NCBI RefSeq assembly: GCF_033955345.1
Contig: NZ_CP138332.1
Coordinates: 4,650,001-4,714,000 of the forward strand
Origin: Sphingobacterium bambusae
GTDB taxonomy: Bacteria; Bacteroidota; Bacteroidia; Sphingobacteriales; Sphingobacteriaceae
Reading direction: 5' to 3'
DNA length: 64,000 nt
Shown here piece by piece: positions 35,740 through 43,358 of this stretch (within the stretch, counting starts at the first letter, position 1; every line of letters begins with the position of its first letter). Position numbers and translations under genes: made by a program. The notes beneath the pieces are model-generated. The model searched no databases. It had not been told where the DNA came from and was given only the letters and a program-made list of their open reading frames with translations.

Positions 35740-36060
35740 AGTATCAAATTCTAATATTAAATTTTTGTAACATGCTTTTTATATAGCTATTTACTACGGT
35801 TTTTTGTTTTTGTGGAGTCAGATTTGCTGTGTTTTATAGTTATTTATCTTGTTTGTTGTCAGTTTGTTATCGGGTTGTTTGGGCTTTGTTTTGTTCTCTT
35901 TGTTTGGTTGATCTCTTTTTTTAGTTTTTTTTGCTGAAAACCTCTTCTTTTCGATACTTGTTGGTTCAGATTGCTTGCGGGATGTTTTTTTTGTGCAGCG
36001 GGCTTGTGGATTAGTGGTCCTTGGCACCGTGTAAAAGCATGACTTTCTTGTTTCCTGTAG
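35740..36060. other. gene-free stretch with strong T/G versus A/C strand skew
   Basis: The plus strand of about 35775-35995 is made mainly of T and G, with many TTTG and GTTT words. On the minus strand an open frame encodes a very basic K/T/N/Q-rich peptide of about 69 residues (36027-35818), with no domain. I regard that frame as a by-product of the skew rather than a gene. There is no hairpin terminator and no convincing promoter. It separates the hypothetical gene at 35291 from the S41 protease gene. Confidence 0.5.
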
Positions 36061-36081
36061 TCATAATTGGTAATTTCCTCC

Positions 36082-37452
36082 ATGTTTTACAAACGATTCC
36101 TGCTTTTATTACCGCTCTGTTGTTTTGTATCCGTGTATGGCCAAAATCTAATGAAGCCGATATCATCTTGGAAAGTTGCTGGCGTGCCGCATGTGTCTTT
36201 GGATAGTGCATATGGTGAACCTTTCCTTCGTATCGCTAACAGTCAGCCTGAAGACAACAGTTACTACACCTACTCTATACTGCAACAATCCGACCATACA
36301 AGGACATTTCATCTCACTTATGAGATAAGAGGGGATGTGTTGAAGGAGGCCTATAGTGATGTGTGGGTTAATATTTACGAAGGGAAAAATATACTGTATA
36401 CCATATTATTGGGATGTTCACCTGCTAAAAAATGGACATCCTGCAGCCGGATGTTTGCGGTACCAGCGGAGGCCACGCGCATCCGCATTGGAATGCGCTT
36501 AAATGGAGCAGGCGCAACATTTTGGCGCTCCTTTAGTCTTGTCGAGGAACACCATGCGGTAGAAAACTCAGCACAGCAACTACGTACAGTGGAAATGGTG
36601 GTCGACACTCTTTGCAGATATTCATTATACCGAGATAATATAGCCCGGGATTCGATTTTGCCTGTCGCTCGAGAACTTGCACGTGTTAATATACAGGATG
36701 CCGTTTCCTATCTATTAGGTAAGTTGCGAGATAAGCATGGTAGTGTAAACTGGGATACTGAAGTTTCGTTTGCAACGAAACATAAACAGGTATTGCCTAG
36801 TTCGAAACAGCTTGCTGAGGGTTCCATTCGATACATCGGTATACCTACGCTGAGGGTTTCTAACGACGAGTTTTATGAGACCTATGCGAAAAGTCTTTAT
36901 GACATCACATCCTCGCTAGAGGAAGAACGGCTTGTGTTGGATTTGCGCGGAAATGGAGGAGGCGTTTTGTGGCCAATGTTGTCGGGGATTTCACCCTTAT
37001 TGCCAGATGGTACACAGGCTTATTTCTCCTATGTTTCGGGAGAAAAAAGACCCATTCAACTTCTTGATGGAAAGGCTTTCTCGAATGATGCGTCCTTTCA
37101 TAAAGTGAAACGGGAAAAATACTTAAAGACGGATCGGTTACAAAAAGTGCTCTTTCTTGTCGATGAAAAAACGGCAAGTTCGGCGGAAATGCTTGCCGCG
37201 GTTTTAGCAAGTTATCCAGCGTTTAAGTTGCTGGGAGAGCCTACAGCTGGTTTTCTAACAGGCGTGTCTACCTACGCGTTGGATGGTGGACCTGAGCTAA
37301 GGATAAGTACATCTCGGTTCTTAGATAGGATGGGTAATGAGGTAGGGGAAAAATTGCAGCCTACACCGTTTCCTAAAAATAAGGCTGTAGATATTGATCA
37401 ATGGGATCAGGCCGACTGGGATGCTATTTTCGATCAATATTGGGGCGATTAG
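36082..37452 (+). CDS. S41-family (tricorn/CtpA-like) peptidase, exported
   Basis: 456 residues from ATG 36082 (M-F-Y-K-R-F-L), giving a signal peptide ending in V-Y-G-Q. An N-terminal beta domain of about 150 residues precedes the protease. The peptidase core shows L-V-L-D-L-R-G-N-G-G-G and the active-site region D-E-K-T-A-S-S-A-E-M with the likely nucleophile S366, then L-L-G-E-P-T-A-G-F. I see no PDZ domain. S41 enzymes cleave C-terminal regions of periplasmic proteins or peptides. It is monocistronic, 156 nt upstream of the sigma-factor operon, and its substrate is unknown. Confidence 0.9.
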   Translation: MFYKRFLLLLPLCCFVSVYGQNLMKPISSWKVAGVPHVSLDSAYGEPFLRIANSQPEDNSYYTYSILQQSDHTRTFHLTYEIRGDVLKEAYSDVWVNIYEGKNILYTILLGCSPAKKWTSCSRMFAVPAEATRIRIGMRLNGAGATFWRSFSLVEEHHAVENSAQQLRTVEMVVDTLCRYSLYRDNIARDSILPVARELARVNIQDAVSYLLGKLRDKHGSVNWDTEVSFATKHKQVLPSSKQLAEGSIRYIGIPTLRVSNDEFYETYAKSLYDITSSLEEERLVLDLRGNGGGVLWPMLSGISPLLPDGTQAYFSYVSGEKRPIQLLDGKAFSNDASFHKVKREKYLKTDRLQKVLFLVDEKTASSAEMLAAVLASYPAFKLLGEPTAGFLTGVSTYALDGGPELRISTSRFLDRMGNEVGEKLQPTPFPKNKAVDIDQWDQADWDAIFDQYWGD

Positions 37453-37561
37453 CGTCAGCATAGCAGTTGCCTAAATCTAAAATGATATCCAAGACATTGC
37501 GAAGAGGAAAACGCTAATGTTCGGACACAACTAAAGTTTGTTTAAATATTTTTTAAAATCA

Positions 37562-37585
37562 TGTAACCTTTTTGGATTTACGGTA
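37562..37585 (+). promoter_or_regulatory. candidate ECF-type promoter of the sigma operon
   Basis: TGTAACC at 37562-37568 followed 12 nt later by CGGTA (37581-37585) lies about 24 nt upstream of the first ATG of the operon. Such a TGTAACC block upstream of autoregulated ECF operons is one I recall from Sphingobacteriaceae, but the -10 part is a weak match. This is inference. Confidence 0.35.
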
Positions 37586-37608
37586 CACTAATGTAAAAAC
37601 ACAACATC

Positions 37609-37947
37609 ATGGAAAAAACGTTAGCAGTATTTATTCCCATCGCATTTTTTATCTGTGTGACACTATGCGTGTATTTCGTCACTCGTTTTCGGTACGAAGC
37701 CATCAGCAAATTGGGTGGTCCTATTCCCCGAAATCCAGCGGTTAAGCAATCTTGGAAGCGCTTTGGTGTCGTTGTATTGGGCTTTGGGCTAGGGATGCTT
37801 ATCACCGGTATCTTGCTCAATCAGGGCGTTATCGTCGAGAATGATTGGGCAGGTTTGTTTATTGTCGGGATTATCACGTTGTTTGTCGGGGCTTCGTTGA
37901 TCGTTGCGGATAGATTGACTGACAAAGATCAATCCGTAGATGGATAA
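37609..37947 (+). CDS. DUF6249-like small membrane protein
   Basis: 112 residues with three likely membrane segments (V-F-I-P-I-A-F-F-I-C-V-T, then F-G-V-V-V-L-G-F-G-L-G-M-L-I-T, and L-F-I-V-G-I-I-T-L-F-V-G). A conserved cytoplasmic loop contains R-F-R-Y-E-A-I. The layout matches DUF6249 proteins, which often sit directly in front of an ECF sigma factor in Bacteroidota. It overlaps the sigma gene by 8 nt, so translation is coupled. It might sense an envelope signal or restrain the sigma factor; neither is shown. Confidence 0.75.
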   Translation: MEKTLAVFIPIAFFICVTLCVYFVTRFRYEAISKLGGPIPRNPAVKQSWKRFGVVVLGFGLGMLITGILLNQGVIVENDWAGLFIVGIITLFVGASLIVADRLTDKDQSVDG

Positions 37948-38491
37948 CCTCTATATCGAGAAAGTTTTAGCGGGAGATCGCCATGCCTTTCGGTATTTTA
38001 TACATACCTACAAGGACATGGCTTTTTCTGTTGCATTATCGTTAGTAAAGCAGGAACATCTTGCGGAGGAAGTGGCTCAGGAAGCATTTCTGCAGGCTTA
38101 TCTTTCTTTAGGAAGTTTTAAACGGCAAGCAAAGTTTAGCACTTGGCTTTATCGGATTGTTGTACGATGTGGATATAAGATGCTGCAAAGGAACAATATT
38201 CCATCTGTCGAGCTTCAGCTGGATGTGCACGACCAAGCCTACGAAGAAACTGCCTTCGACCAACTGTTGCAAGCAGAACAGAGACAGCTGGTGAATGAAG
38301 CTTTGTTGCGCATTCCGGCGAATGAGAGCTTGGCCTTGCGTCTTTTTTATTTGGAAGAGTTATCTCTTCAGGAACTTTGCGAGATAACTGGATGGACCCT
38401 CGCAAACGTTAAGGTTGTCTTGTATCGTGCGCGTAAGCACATGTATCAAGAACTAGGTAAACTTATGAAATCCCCTTATTATGGAACATAA
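37940..38491 (+). CDS. ECF-subfamily RNA polymerase sigma factor
   Basis: 183 residues. Region 2 is shown by A-G-D-R-H-A-F-R-Y-F and by E-E-V-A-Q-E-A-F-L-Q-A-Y and F-S-T-W-L-Y-R-I-V. Region 4 has L-S-L-Q-E-L-C-E-I-T-G-W and V-K-V-V-L-Y-R-A-R-K. The order DUF6249, sigma factor and small membrane protein, all overlapping, is a coherent envelope-stress-type module. It overlaps the downstream gene by 11 nt. The regulon is unknown; autoregulation through the upstream TGTAACC element is likely. Confidence 0.95.
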   Translation: MDNLYIEKVLAGDRHAFRYFIHTYKDMAFSVALSLVKQEHLAEEVAQEAFLQAYLSLGSFKRQAKFSTWLYRIVVRCGYKMLQRNNIPSVELQLDVHDQAYEETAFDQLLQAEQRQLVNEALLRIPANESLALRLFYLEELSLQELCEITGWTLANVKVVLYRARKHMYQELGKLMKSPYYGT

Positions 38492-38825
38492 AGATCCGCA
38501 GCTGTACAAGCTGATGAACGCGTCGAAAATGGAAATGCCCTTCGATGACTTCGAAGACAAGGTCATGGCGCAGATCGCCGAACTGGAAACGAGTAGAGAG
38601 TTGGCGTTGCAACATAAAAAATATGCATTAATCTTTTTTGTATTAGGATCACTATTTGGCCTTGGGCTGAACTACATGCTGGAGATGGCTATTGACTTGA
38701 TCGCGATACAGTCGGGACTCAAAAATGTGCTTTCGCTGTGTTGCCAAATGTTGTACGTCATCCTTATCGTTGTTTTTAGCGATAAACTGTGGCGTTTGCG
38801 TCGGATACTGAAAGAAGGGCATTAA
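38481..38825 (+). CDS. small membrane protein, possible anti-sigma factor
   Basis: 114 residues. The N-terminal ~45 are polar and helical (Y-K-L-M-N-A-S-K-M-E and F-E-D-K-V-M-A-Q-I), followed by two membrane segments (Y-A-L-I-F-F-V-L-G-S-L-F-G-L-G and L-C-C-Q-M-L-Y-V-I-L-I-V-V-F). This is the build of a small anti-sigma protein: a cytoplasmic sigma-binding helix with a membrane anchor. It overlaps the sigma gene by 11 nt. The anti-sigma role is inferred from position and topology only. Confidence 0.6.
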   Translation: MEHKDPQLYKLMNASKMEMPFDDFEDKVMAQIAELETSRELALQHKKYALIFFVLGSLFGLGLNYMLEMAIDLIAIQSGLKNVLSLCCQMLYVILIVVFSDKLWRLRRILKEGH

Positions 38826-38837
38826 TTTAAGTTTTGA

Positions 38838-38874
38838 AAAAAAACAATGTCCCATTAAGACGGACGTGGGGCAT
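38838..38874 (-). terminator. terminator of the ynfA-like gene
   Basis: On the minus strand ATGCCCC (38874-38868) pairs with GGGACAT (38853-38847), a 7-bp stem with one G-T pair, then a run of eight T residues. The stem partly overlaps the last codons of the gene. Confidence 0.5.
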
Positions 38875-39181
38875 AGTAAATAATACATACACCAAGTAAT
38901 GCGATGGCAGCACCAATGATGTCATAGCGATCTGGCGAAAATCCATCAAACTTCATTGCCCACAAAATTGACATGACAATAAAAAATCCACCGTAGGTGG
39001 CATATACTCGAGCGAAGTTTTCGGTTTGCCAGGTGGCTACTACGCCGTAGCAGACCAAGATAAGTGCGCCAAGCAAACCTATCCACCAAGGTTTGCCCTC
39101 TTTCAACCAAAGCCAAATGAGGTAGCCTCCTCCGATTTCACAAAGGCCAGCAAGAAGAAATATAGGTATCGATTTTAGCAT
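38855..39181 (-). CDS. YnfA/UPF0060-family small membrane protein
   Basis: 108 residues from ATG 39181, the same length as the well-known family member YnfA. Four membrane segments are visible. The family signature F-L-L-A-G-L-C-E-I-G-G-G-Y-L-I-W and R-V-Y-A-T-Y-G-G-F-F-I-V-M-S-I-L-W is nearly complete, with D-R-Y-D-I-I-G-A before the last helix. YnfA proteins are of the small-multidrug-resistance type and may export cations or drugs. It converges on the sigma operon, which ends 29 nt away. Confidence 0.92.
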   Translation of the reverse strand: MLKSIPIFLLAGLCEIGGGYLIWLWLKEGKPWWIGLLGALILVCYGVVATWQTENFARVYATYGGFFIVMSILWAMKFDGFSPDRYDIIGAAIALLGVCIIYYAPRPS

Positions 39182-39610
39182 AGTGTACAAGGGTTGCGGT
39201 TTTAGACCGGCATGGTAAAGATAAATAAACGAAATTGTACATGATCACGCGATGGCGAAATAAGCTAACGTTGTGTTGTTTAACGGATCCATTCGGTACA
39301 GCCAGTAAACGCTATCTGTGACATCTTTAACAAAACGCGTTTCATTTCTCTTGATGAAAAAATGTCTAAATTACATTTTTATTAATTTTTTTGTTTTTCA
39401 TGGTCTTTTTTACACGGTTTGGCGGTGTTTATTTCGTTGATTGGCTTGTTTTTATTTTACGCAATCGATTGTGTGAAACATATTTTTTGTTGAGTGTATT
39501 TTGTTTCTTATTTTGTATAGGTTATTTGGGCGGTAAGCATATGTTTTTATAACGATCGTTGTTTAACATCAGGAAAGATAAGTTTAAGCATATTCTGCCA
39601 ATTCGTTGTT
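39182..39610. other. AT-rich gene-free region before RNA B
   Basis: About 430 nt with no ORF worth calling. The stretch 39355-39545 is very T-rich. I see no terminator and no clear promoter apart from the -7 element at 39611. Confidence 0.5.
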
Positions 39611-39618
39611 TAATTTTG
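39611..39618 (+). promoter_or_regulatory. candidate -7 element of intergenic RNA B
   Basis: TAATTTTG at 39611-39618 is an exact TAnnTTTG. A TTTG at the right -33 spacing is not found. Transcription would start about 39625, right at the first G/C-rich hairpin of RNA B. Confidence 0.42.
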
Positions 39619-39619
39619 T

Positions 39620-39838
39620 TCAAGAGCCCCGGGATATACCGGGGTGATTGAACTTGAGATGAGGATTGGCGCATGTTCGGTAAATGCTGTTTCATTTACT
39701 TTAAGGCATGTTCAAAGAAGACGTGCATAGTTCTGGAGTTTTTGTGTTGGCAGCAGCACACGGAATATTTTGGTTGATTAGGTTCTATTTGAACCAAGGG
39801 CGGTCTCTGAAACATGGGTCGGAGCCGCCCTCTTTTTT
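39620..39838 (+). ncRNA. candidate small RNA B (paralogue of the RNA at 14321)
   Basis: A gene-free but highly structured stretch of about 219 nt. Near the 5' end GTTCAA/TTGAAC (39618-39623, 39648-39653) encloses CCCCGG/CCGGGG (39627-39632, 39639-39644). Next is GTAAATG/CATTTAC (39680-39686, 39693-39699), flanked by two copies of GCATGTTC (39671-39678, 39706-39713). The 3' part repeats RNA A: the box TATTTTGGTTGATT (39766-39779), a 5-bp hairpin GGTTC/GAACC (39781-39795), a 2-nt spacer and a terminator. The terminator stem is GGGCGG (39798-39803) with CCGCCC (39825-39830) plus CTC/GAG, then a T run. The shared order and spacing argue for an RNA family rather than chance. The 5' end is approximate. 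Confidence 0.58.
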
Positions 39839-39905
39839 ATGAATTGAGGAAAATTGGAAAAACATTTTTCATGCAAACGAGGTTCTCTAACGGAATAAAA
39901 AAGGT

Positions 39906-40037
39906 ATGATAATGATGAGAAATAGCGAAAAAGTAAATCTTGGTAGGCTTGGTCTGGTGATTTTGGTGTTCGTTTGTATGTATGTTGCCTTCCAACTGAC
40001 CTTGGGTACAGGAATTGTTGTTGCTCAGCTTCCTTGA
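39906..40037 (+). CDS. small membrane peptide (43 residues)
   Basis: The ORF begins M-I-M-M-R-N-S-E-K-V and contains one strong hydrophobic segment (L-V-I-L-V-F-V-C-M-Y-V-A-F) followed by a short outer part ending in V-A-Q-L-P. It is preceded by a purine-rich stretch (ggaataaaaaaggt). The start could also be at 39912 or 39915. It lies 67 nt after the terminator of RNA B and 184 nt before the HD/Pycsar-effector gene. There is no promoter of its own that I can see, so read-through from RNA B is possible. No family is recognised. Confidence 0.48.
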   Translation: MIMMRNSEKVNLGRLGLVILVFVCMYVAFQLTLGTGIVVAQLP

Positions 40038-40162
40038 TTAATTGCCCATATAGTTTTTCTCAGACCTGTTACCTATAGCAGGCATCTTCTTAATTTAGAT
40101 TTCCCGGTCAGGAGCTGAACTCCTTCTTATAAATTTTTATCCGCGATGAATGCATTAGCACG

Positions 40163-40184
40163 CTATAATGTAGAAATATTATAG
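40163..40184. promoter_or_regulatory. inverted repeat in front of the HD/Pycsar-effector operon
   Basis: CTATAAT (40163-40169), 8 nt, ATTATAG (40178-40184) is a perfect inverted repeat centred about 48 nt before the ATG at 40222. The right arm runs into TAGTTTTT (40182-40189), one base off the -7 consensus. It is a plausible operator for the five-gene cluster. Confidence 0.38.
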
Positions 40185-40221
40185 TTTTTACTCGGAAATA
40201 AACGATATTGCTGTTGATTAT

Positions 40222-41382
40222 ATGACAGCAATCACTATGAACTACACAGCTACTCTCGATAAAGCGAAACAATACATCAAAAAATATTTCGAATTGGAGA
40301 TAGGAAGTTACTGTTTCCACGACAAAACACATACGCAGGATGTGGTAAAAGCGGTAGAGGAAATGGCATCATATTATGAACTGCCAGAGAGCGATCGTTT
40401 TATCGTGTTGTGCAGTGCTTATTTCCATGATTTAGGTTATTTTACGGGTGGAAGTAAAGGACACGAAGCTCGTAGTATCGATATAGCAAAGCGTTTTCTC
40501 GAAGAGGAAGCCTGTCCGGATCATATAGTGCAACAAGTGGCGAATTGTATTGCTGCGACACGTATGCCTCAGTCGCCTCAGAATCTTTTAGAGCAAATCC
40601 TTTGTGATGCAGATCTCTTTCATCTCGGCAGTAATGCATTCGAAGAACGTAATAAATTGATGCACCAAGAGGCAGAGGAAGCGCAGGGGGAGAAAATTGA
40701 GAAAGGATTATGGCGTGGTATGACCATCATGCTCCTCAAACATCATCATTATCACACTGACTACGCCCGTGAAAAACTGGACGCCAAGAAACAGAAGAAT
40801 TTGGAAACATTGCTGAAAAAGGAAAAAAAGACGAAGGATAAATCGGAAGATAGTAAAAAACCGGAACGAGGCATTGAAACGATGTTTCGTATTACCTCGT
40901 CCAATAACCAACGTTTAAGTGATATGGCCGACAACAAAGCCAATATTCTGTTGACGGTCAACTCTATTATTTTATCTATGGTTGTGGCTATCTTATTGCG
41001 CCGATTGGATAACGATCAACATTTGTTGTATCCGACTATCTTTTTAATGGCAGTCGTTGTGTTAACAATGATATTTGCGATATTGTCTACCATCCCCAAA
41101 ATTCCAAATGGAGAGTTTAAGGTGGAACAGGTAGCACAAAAAAAGGTAAACCTGCTTTTTTTTGGAAATTTTTATCGAATGAGCTATCCCGACTATGAGT
41201 CGGGAATGAATAAAGCTATGCTGGATAGCGACTTGCTTTATGGGATGTTGACCAAAGATGTTTACGCACAAGGGGTGGCCTTAGGACGTAAATATCGCCT
41301 ATTACGCTATGCTTATGGCATTTTTATGTTTGGTTTGATTGTCTCTGTTTTGGCTTTTAGCTTTGCGGTGATAACTTATTAA
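40222..41382 (+). CDS. HD-domain protein fused to a Pycsar-type transmembrane effector domain
   Basis: 386 residues; a second ATG at 40237 is possible. Residues ~10-200 are an HD phosphohydrolase with H37 in F-H-D-K-T-H-T, H69-D70 in F-H-D-L-G-Y and D129 in C-D-A-D-L-F-H. A lysine-rich linker (about 190-215) follows. The C-terminal part (~225-386) begins F-R-I-T-S-S-N-N-Q-R-L-S-D-M-A-D-N-K-A-N and has two close membrane segments and a third at the end, with F-F-G-N-F-Y-R-M-S between. This is the PycTM/DUF5706 pattern, the effector that responds to cyclic pyrimidine nucleotides in Pycsar defence. No cyclase is adjacent, but a cyclase-like gene lies three genes downstream in the same operon. 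It could hydrolyse a nucleotide signal or second messenger and gate the membrane part. Confidence 0.85.
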   Translation: MTAITMNYTATLDKAKQYIKKYFELEIGSYCFHDKTHTQDVVKAVEEMASYYELPESDRFIVLCSAYFHDLGYFTGGSKGHEARSIDIAKRFLEEEACPDHIVQQVANCIAATRMPQSPQNLLEQILCDADLFHLGSNAFEERNKLMHQEAEEAQGEKIEKGLWRGMTIMLLKHHHYHTDYAREKLDAKKQKNLETLLKKEKKTKDKSEDSKKPERGIETMFRITSSNNQRLSDMADNKANILLTVNSIILSMVVAILLRRLDNDQHLLYPTIFLMAVVVLTMIFAILSTIPKIPNGEFKVEQVAQKKVNLLFFGNFYRMSYPDYESGMNKAMLDSDLLYGMLTKDVYAQGVALGRKYRLLRYAYGIFMFGLIVSVLAFSFAVITY

Positions 41383-41396
41383 AAGAGAAGTTTGTT

Positions 41397-42272
41397 ATGA
41401 GAAACTGCTTGACATTTACACTGCTGTCAATGGGTGTGTTCTTTTTACAATTGGCCTGTCGGCCAACCAGTAGCGCTTCCAGCAGCAGCCCCGGACAAAT
41501 CACAAAGAGTTTTCCTTACGATTTGGCTGCGGGAAGACATGACGACATGCCAAAATCCCTAGCAGAGATATCCGGAATAACTTTTCATCCAAGTAGATCC
41601 CAGCTTATCTATGCTATTCAAGATGAAGATGGTATCCTTTATAGTTATGACCGATCCCAAAAGAAGGTATTGGAGTCGTTCACTTTCGGCAAGCCGGGCG
41701 ATTATGAAGACCTGATCACCGACGGAGATTTTTTCTACATCTTGCGTAGCGACGGCACCTTGTTTAGTTTTCCTTTTGGTTACCTCGGGCAGCGAGATCA
41801 GGTTAAGAGTTTTAAAGGACTGTTGCCAAAAGGAGAGTACGAGTCTCTCGGGATGTATTCATCGAAAAGGGAATTATATGTGTTGTGCAAGGAATGTCCC
41901 GTCGATAAGAAAAGTGGAAACCTAACGGGGTACACGTTATTGATGGGGGATGGCGGAGATTTGAAGCGAGGAGGTCAGTTTACAATCCCTATGACCTCCA
42001 TACAAAAATTGGATCCCGATGTCAGAAAAACGATCAAGCCATCAGCAATGACGCGAAAGGCATCCACCAACGAGTGGTATATACTCTCGTCTATCGATAA
42101 ATTGCTGCTTATTACTGATAGTGCCTTTCGTCCGCTGGAAGTCATCCGATTTTCGCGAGAGGATTTTGAACAGCCCGAAGGCATTGCCTTCGATGAACAA
42201 GAGAATTTATTTATTAGCAGTGAGGCTGGAAAGCAGAATCGCGGAAGGATTTATCAATTCAACAAAAAGTAG
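41397..42272 (+). CDS. propeller-like lipoprotein (SdiA-regulated/SMP-30-like)
   Basis: 291 residues with a lipoprotein signal ending in Q-L-A-C (C21) and a serine-rich spacer. The body resembles SdiA-regulated beta-propeller proteins: L-A-E-I-S-G-I-T-F-H-P near the start, G-D-Y-E-D-L in the middle and Q-P-E-G-I-A-F-D-E-Q-E-N-L-F-I-S-S-E near the end. Such proteins sit on the outside of the cell and have no clear enzymatic role. It starts 14 nt after the HD/Pycsar-effector gene and its stop touches the next start (no gap), so it is part of that operon. Confidence 0.78.
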   Translation: MRNCLTFTLLSMGVFFLQLACRPTSSASSSSPGQITKSFPYDLAAGRHDDMPKSLAEISGITFHPSRSQLIYAIQDEDGILYSYDRSQKKVLESFTFGKPGDYEDLITDGDFFYILRSDGTLFSFPFGYLGQRDQVKSFKGLLPKGEYESLGMYSSKRELYVLCKECPVDKKSGNLTGYTLLMGDGGDLKRGGQFTIPMTSIQKLDPDVRKTIKPSAMTRKASTNEWYILSSIDKLLLITDSAFRPLEVIRFSREDFEQPEGIAFDEQENLFISSEAGKQNRGRIYQFNKK

Positions 42273-43352
42273 ATGAAGCATTTTGTACTATCGTTGCTTA
42301 TCATCTGTTGTTTCTCGACTTTTGCTCAAGAAATCCAGCGCAGGTTGATCTTATTTGGTGATGCTGGAGAGATCAATGAAGAACAGGAAGGCCTTTTGGA
42401 GGATGCCGCTAACTTGGTGATTTCTAACAAAACATCTGTTTTTTTTCTCGGAGATAATATATACCCGTTGGGTATGGGCTTGACGAAAGATGAGGCGGAG
42501 CATACAGGAGCGATTCTGCGCTCGCAATATGGCGCATTTGTCCAAAAGGGATCACCCACTTATTTCATTGCAGGAAACCATGATTGGGACAAGTCTGGTC
42601 CGCAGGGATTGGCAAAGGTAAAGGCGCAAGCAGCATTTCTGAAGAATCAAGGTGAAGCGCTAGTAAAGTTTTTACCTGAACCCGGTACAGCCGAACTGGC
42701 TACGCTGCCTTTAACAGATAAGGTTATAGCAGTTTTATATGACAGTGAATATTGGTTATTTCCGCATCACAACCATCCAGATTCTGCTTTGGAAGGCGTT
42801 GTTAGGGAGACGTTCTTAAAAGTTTTACGGCAGCTTATTCAACAAAATAGTGATAAGACCATATTGTTGATCTCCCATCATCCCATGCAGTCCTATGGAG
42901 AGCATGCTGTTAAATTCAGTTGGCGAGATCATCTATTTCCATTGACGCGTAAATGGAAGTCTGCCTATGTTCCGTTACCGGTTTTGGGATCTATTTACCC
43001 GCTATTGCGATCAACCGTATTGCGAAGTGCCGAAGACTTGCCCCATCCCCATTACAAGCGACTAGTGCGCGATGTTTACGAGCAGGTTGGGGATCATCAA
43101 AATGTAATCTTTATTTCGGGGCATGACCATGGCCTGCAATATATCGAACGAGAAGGACGGAAGCAAATTGTCAGCGGCTCAGGGGCGAAGACATCCTTTA
43201 TAAGCGGAGGGAAAGGTTCTAAGTACCGGCACAACGAACAGGGCTTTTGTACCTTGGATTGCTTGGATGACGGCAGCTTGAATCTTTCTTTTTATATTTA
43301 CAGCAATCAACAGGTTAAAAAAGCTTACGAAAAATCGATTACCGTTAATTAG
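42273..43352 (+). CDS. exported calcineurin-like metallophosphoesterase
   Basis: 359 residues with a signal peptide ending in T-F-A-Q. The dimetal motifs are all present: F-G-D-A-G, F-L-G-D-N-I-Y, A-G-N-H-D-W-D, S-H-H-P and S-G-H-D-H-G. This is the calcineurin-like phosphoesterase set. It starts directly after the stop of the propeller lipoprotein gene and lies 6 nt before the GAF/cyclase-like gene. It works outside the inner membrane. The phosphate ester is unknown; next to a kinase-like outer-membrane fusion it might reverse that phosphorylation, which is inference. Confidence 0.93.
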   Translation: MKHFVLSLLIICCFSTFAQEIQRRLILFGDAGEINEEQEGLLEDAANLVISNKTSVFFLGDNIYPLGMGLTKDEAEHTGAILRSQYGAFVQKGSPTYFIAGNHDWDKSGPQGLAKVKAQAAFLKNQGEALVKFLPEPGTAELATLPLTDKVIAVLYDSEYWLFPHHNHPDSALEGVVRETFLKVLRQLIQQNSDKTILLISHHPMQSYGEHAVKFSWRDHLFPLTRKWKSAYVPLPVLGSIYPLLRSTVLRSAEDLPHPHYKRLVRDVYEQVGDHQNVIFISGHDHGLQYIEREGRKQIVSGSGAKTSFISGGKGSKYRHNEQGFCTLDCLDDGSLNLSFYIYSNQQVKKAYEKSITVN

Positions 43353-43358
43353 CCATAC

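Noticed and set aside
35818..36027. Basic 69-codon frame on the minus strand
   Set aside because: Low-complexity K/T/N/Q composition follows directly from the T/G skew of the opposite strand; no start signal or promoter.
39620..39838. tmRNA, RNase P RNA or 6S RNA
   Set aside because: No tRNA-like ends or tag ORF, none of the RNase P core sequences, and no single long bulged hairpin as in 6S; 6S cannot be fully excluded without a covariance search.
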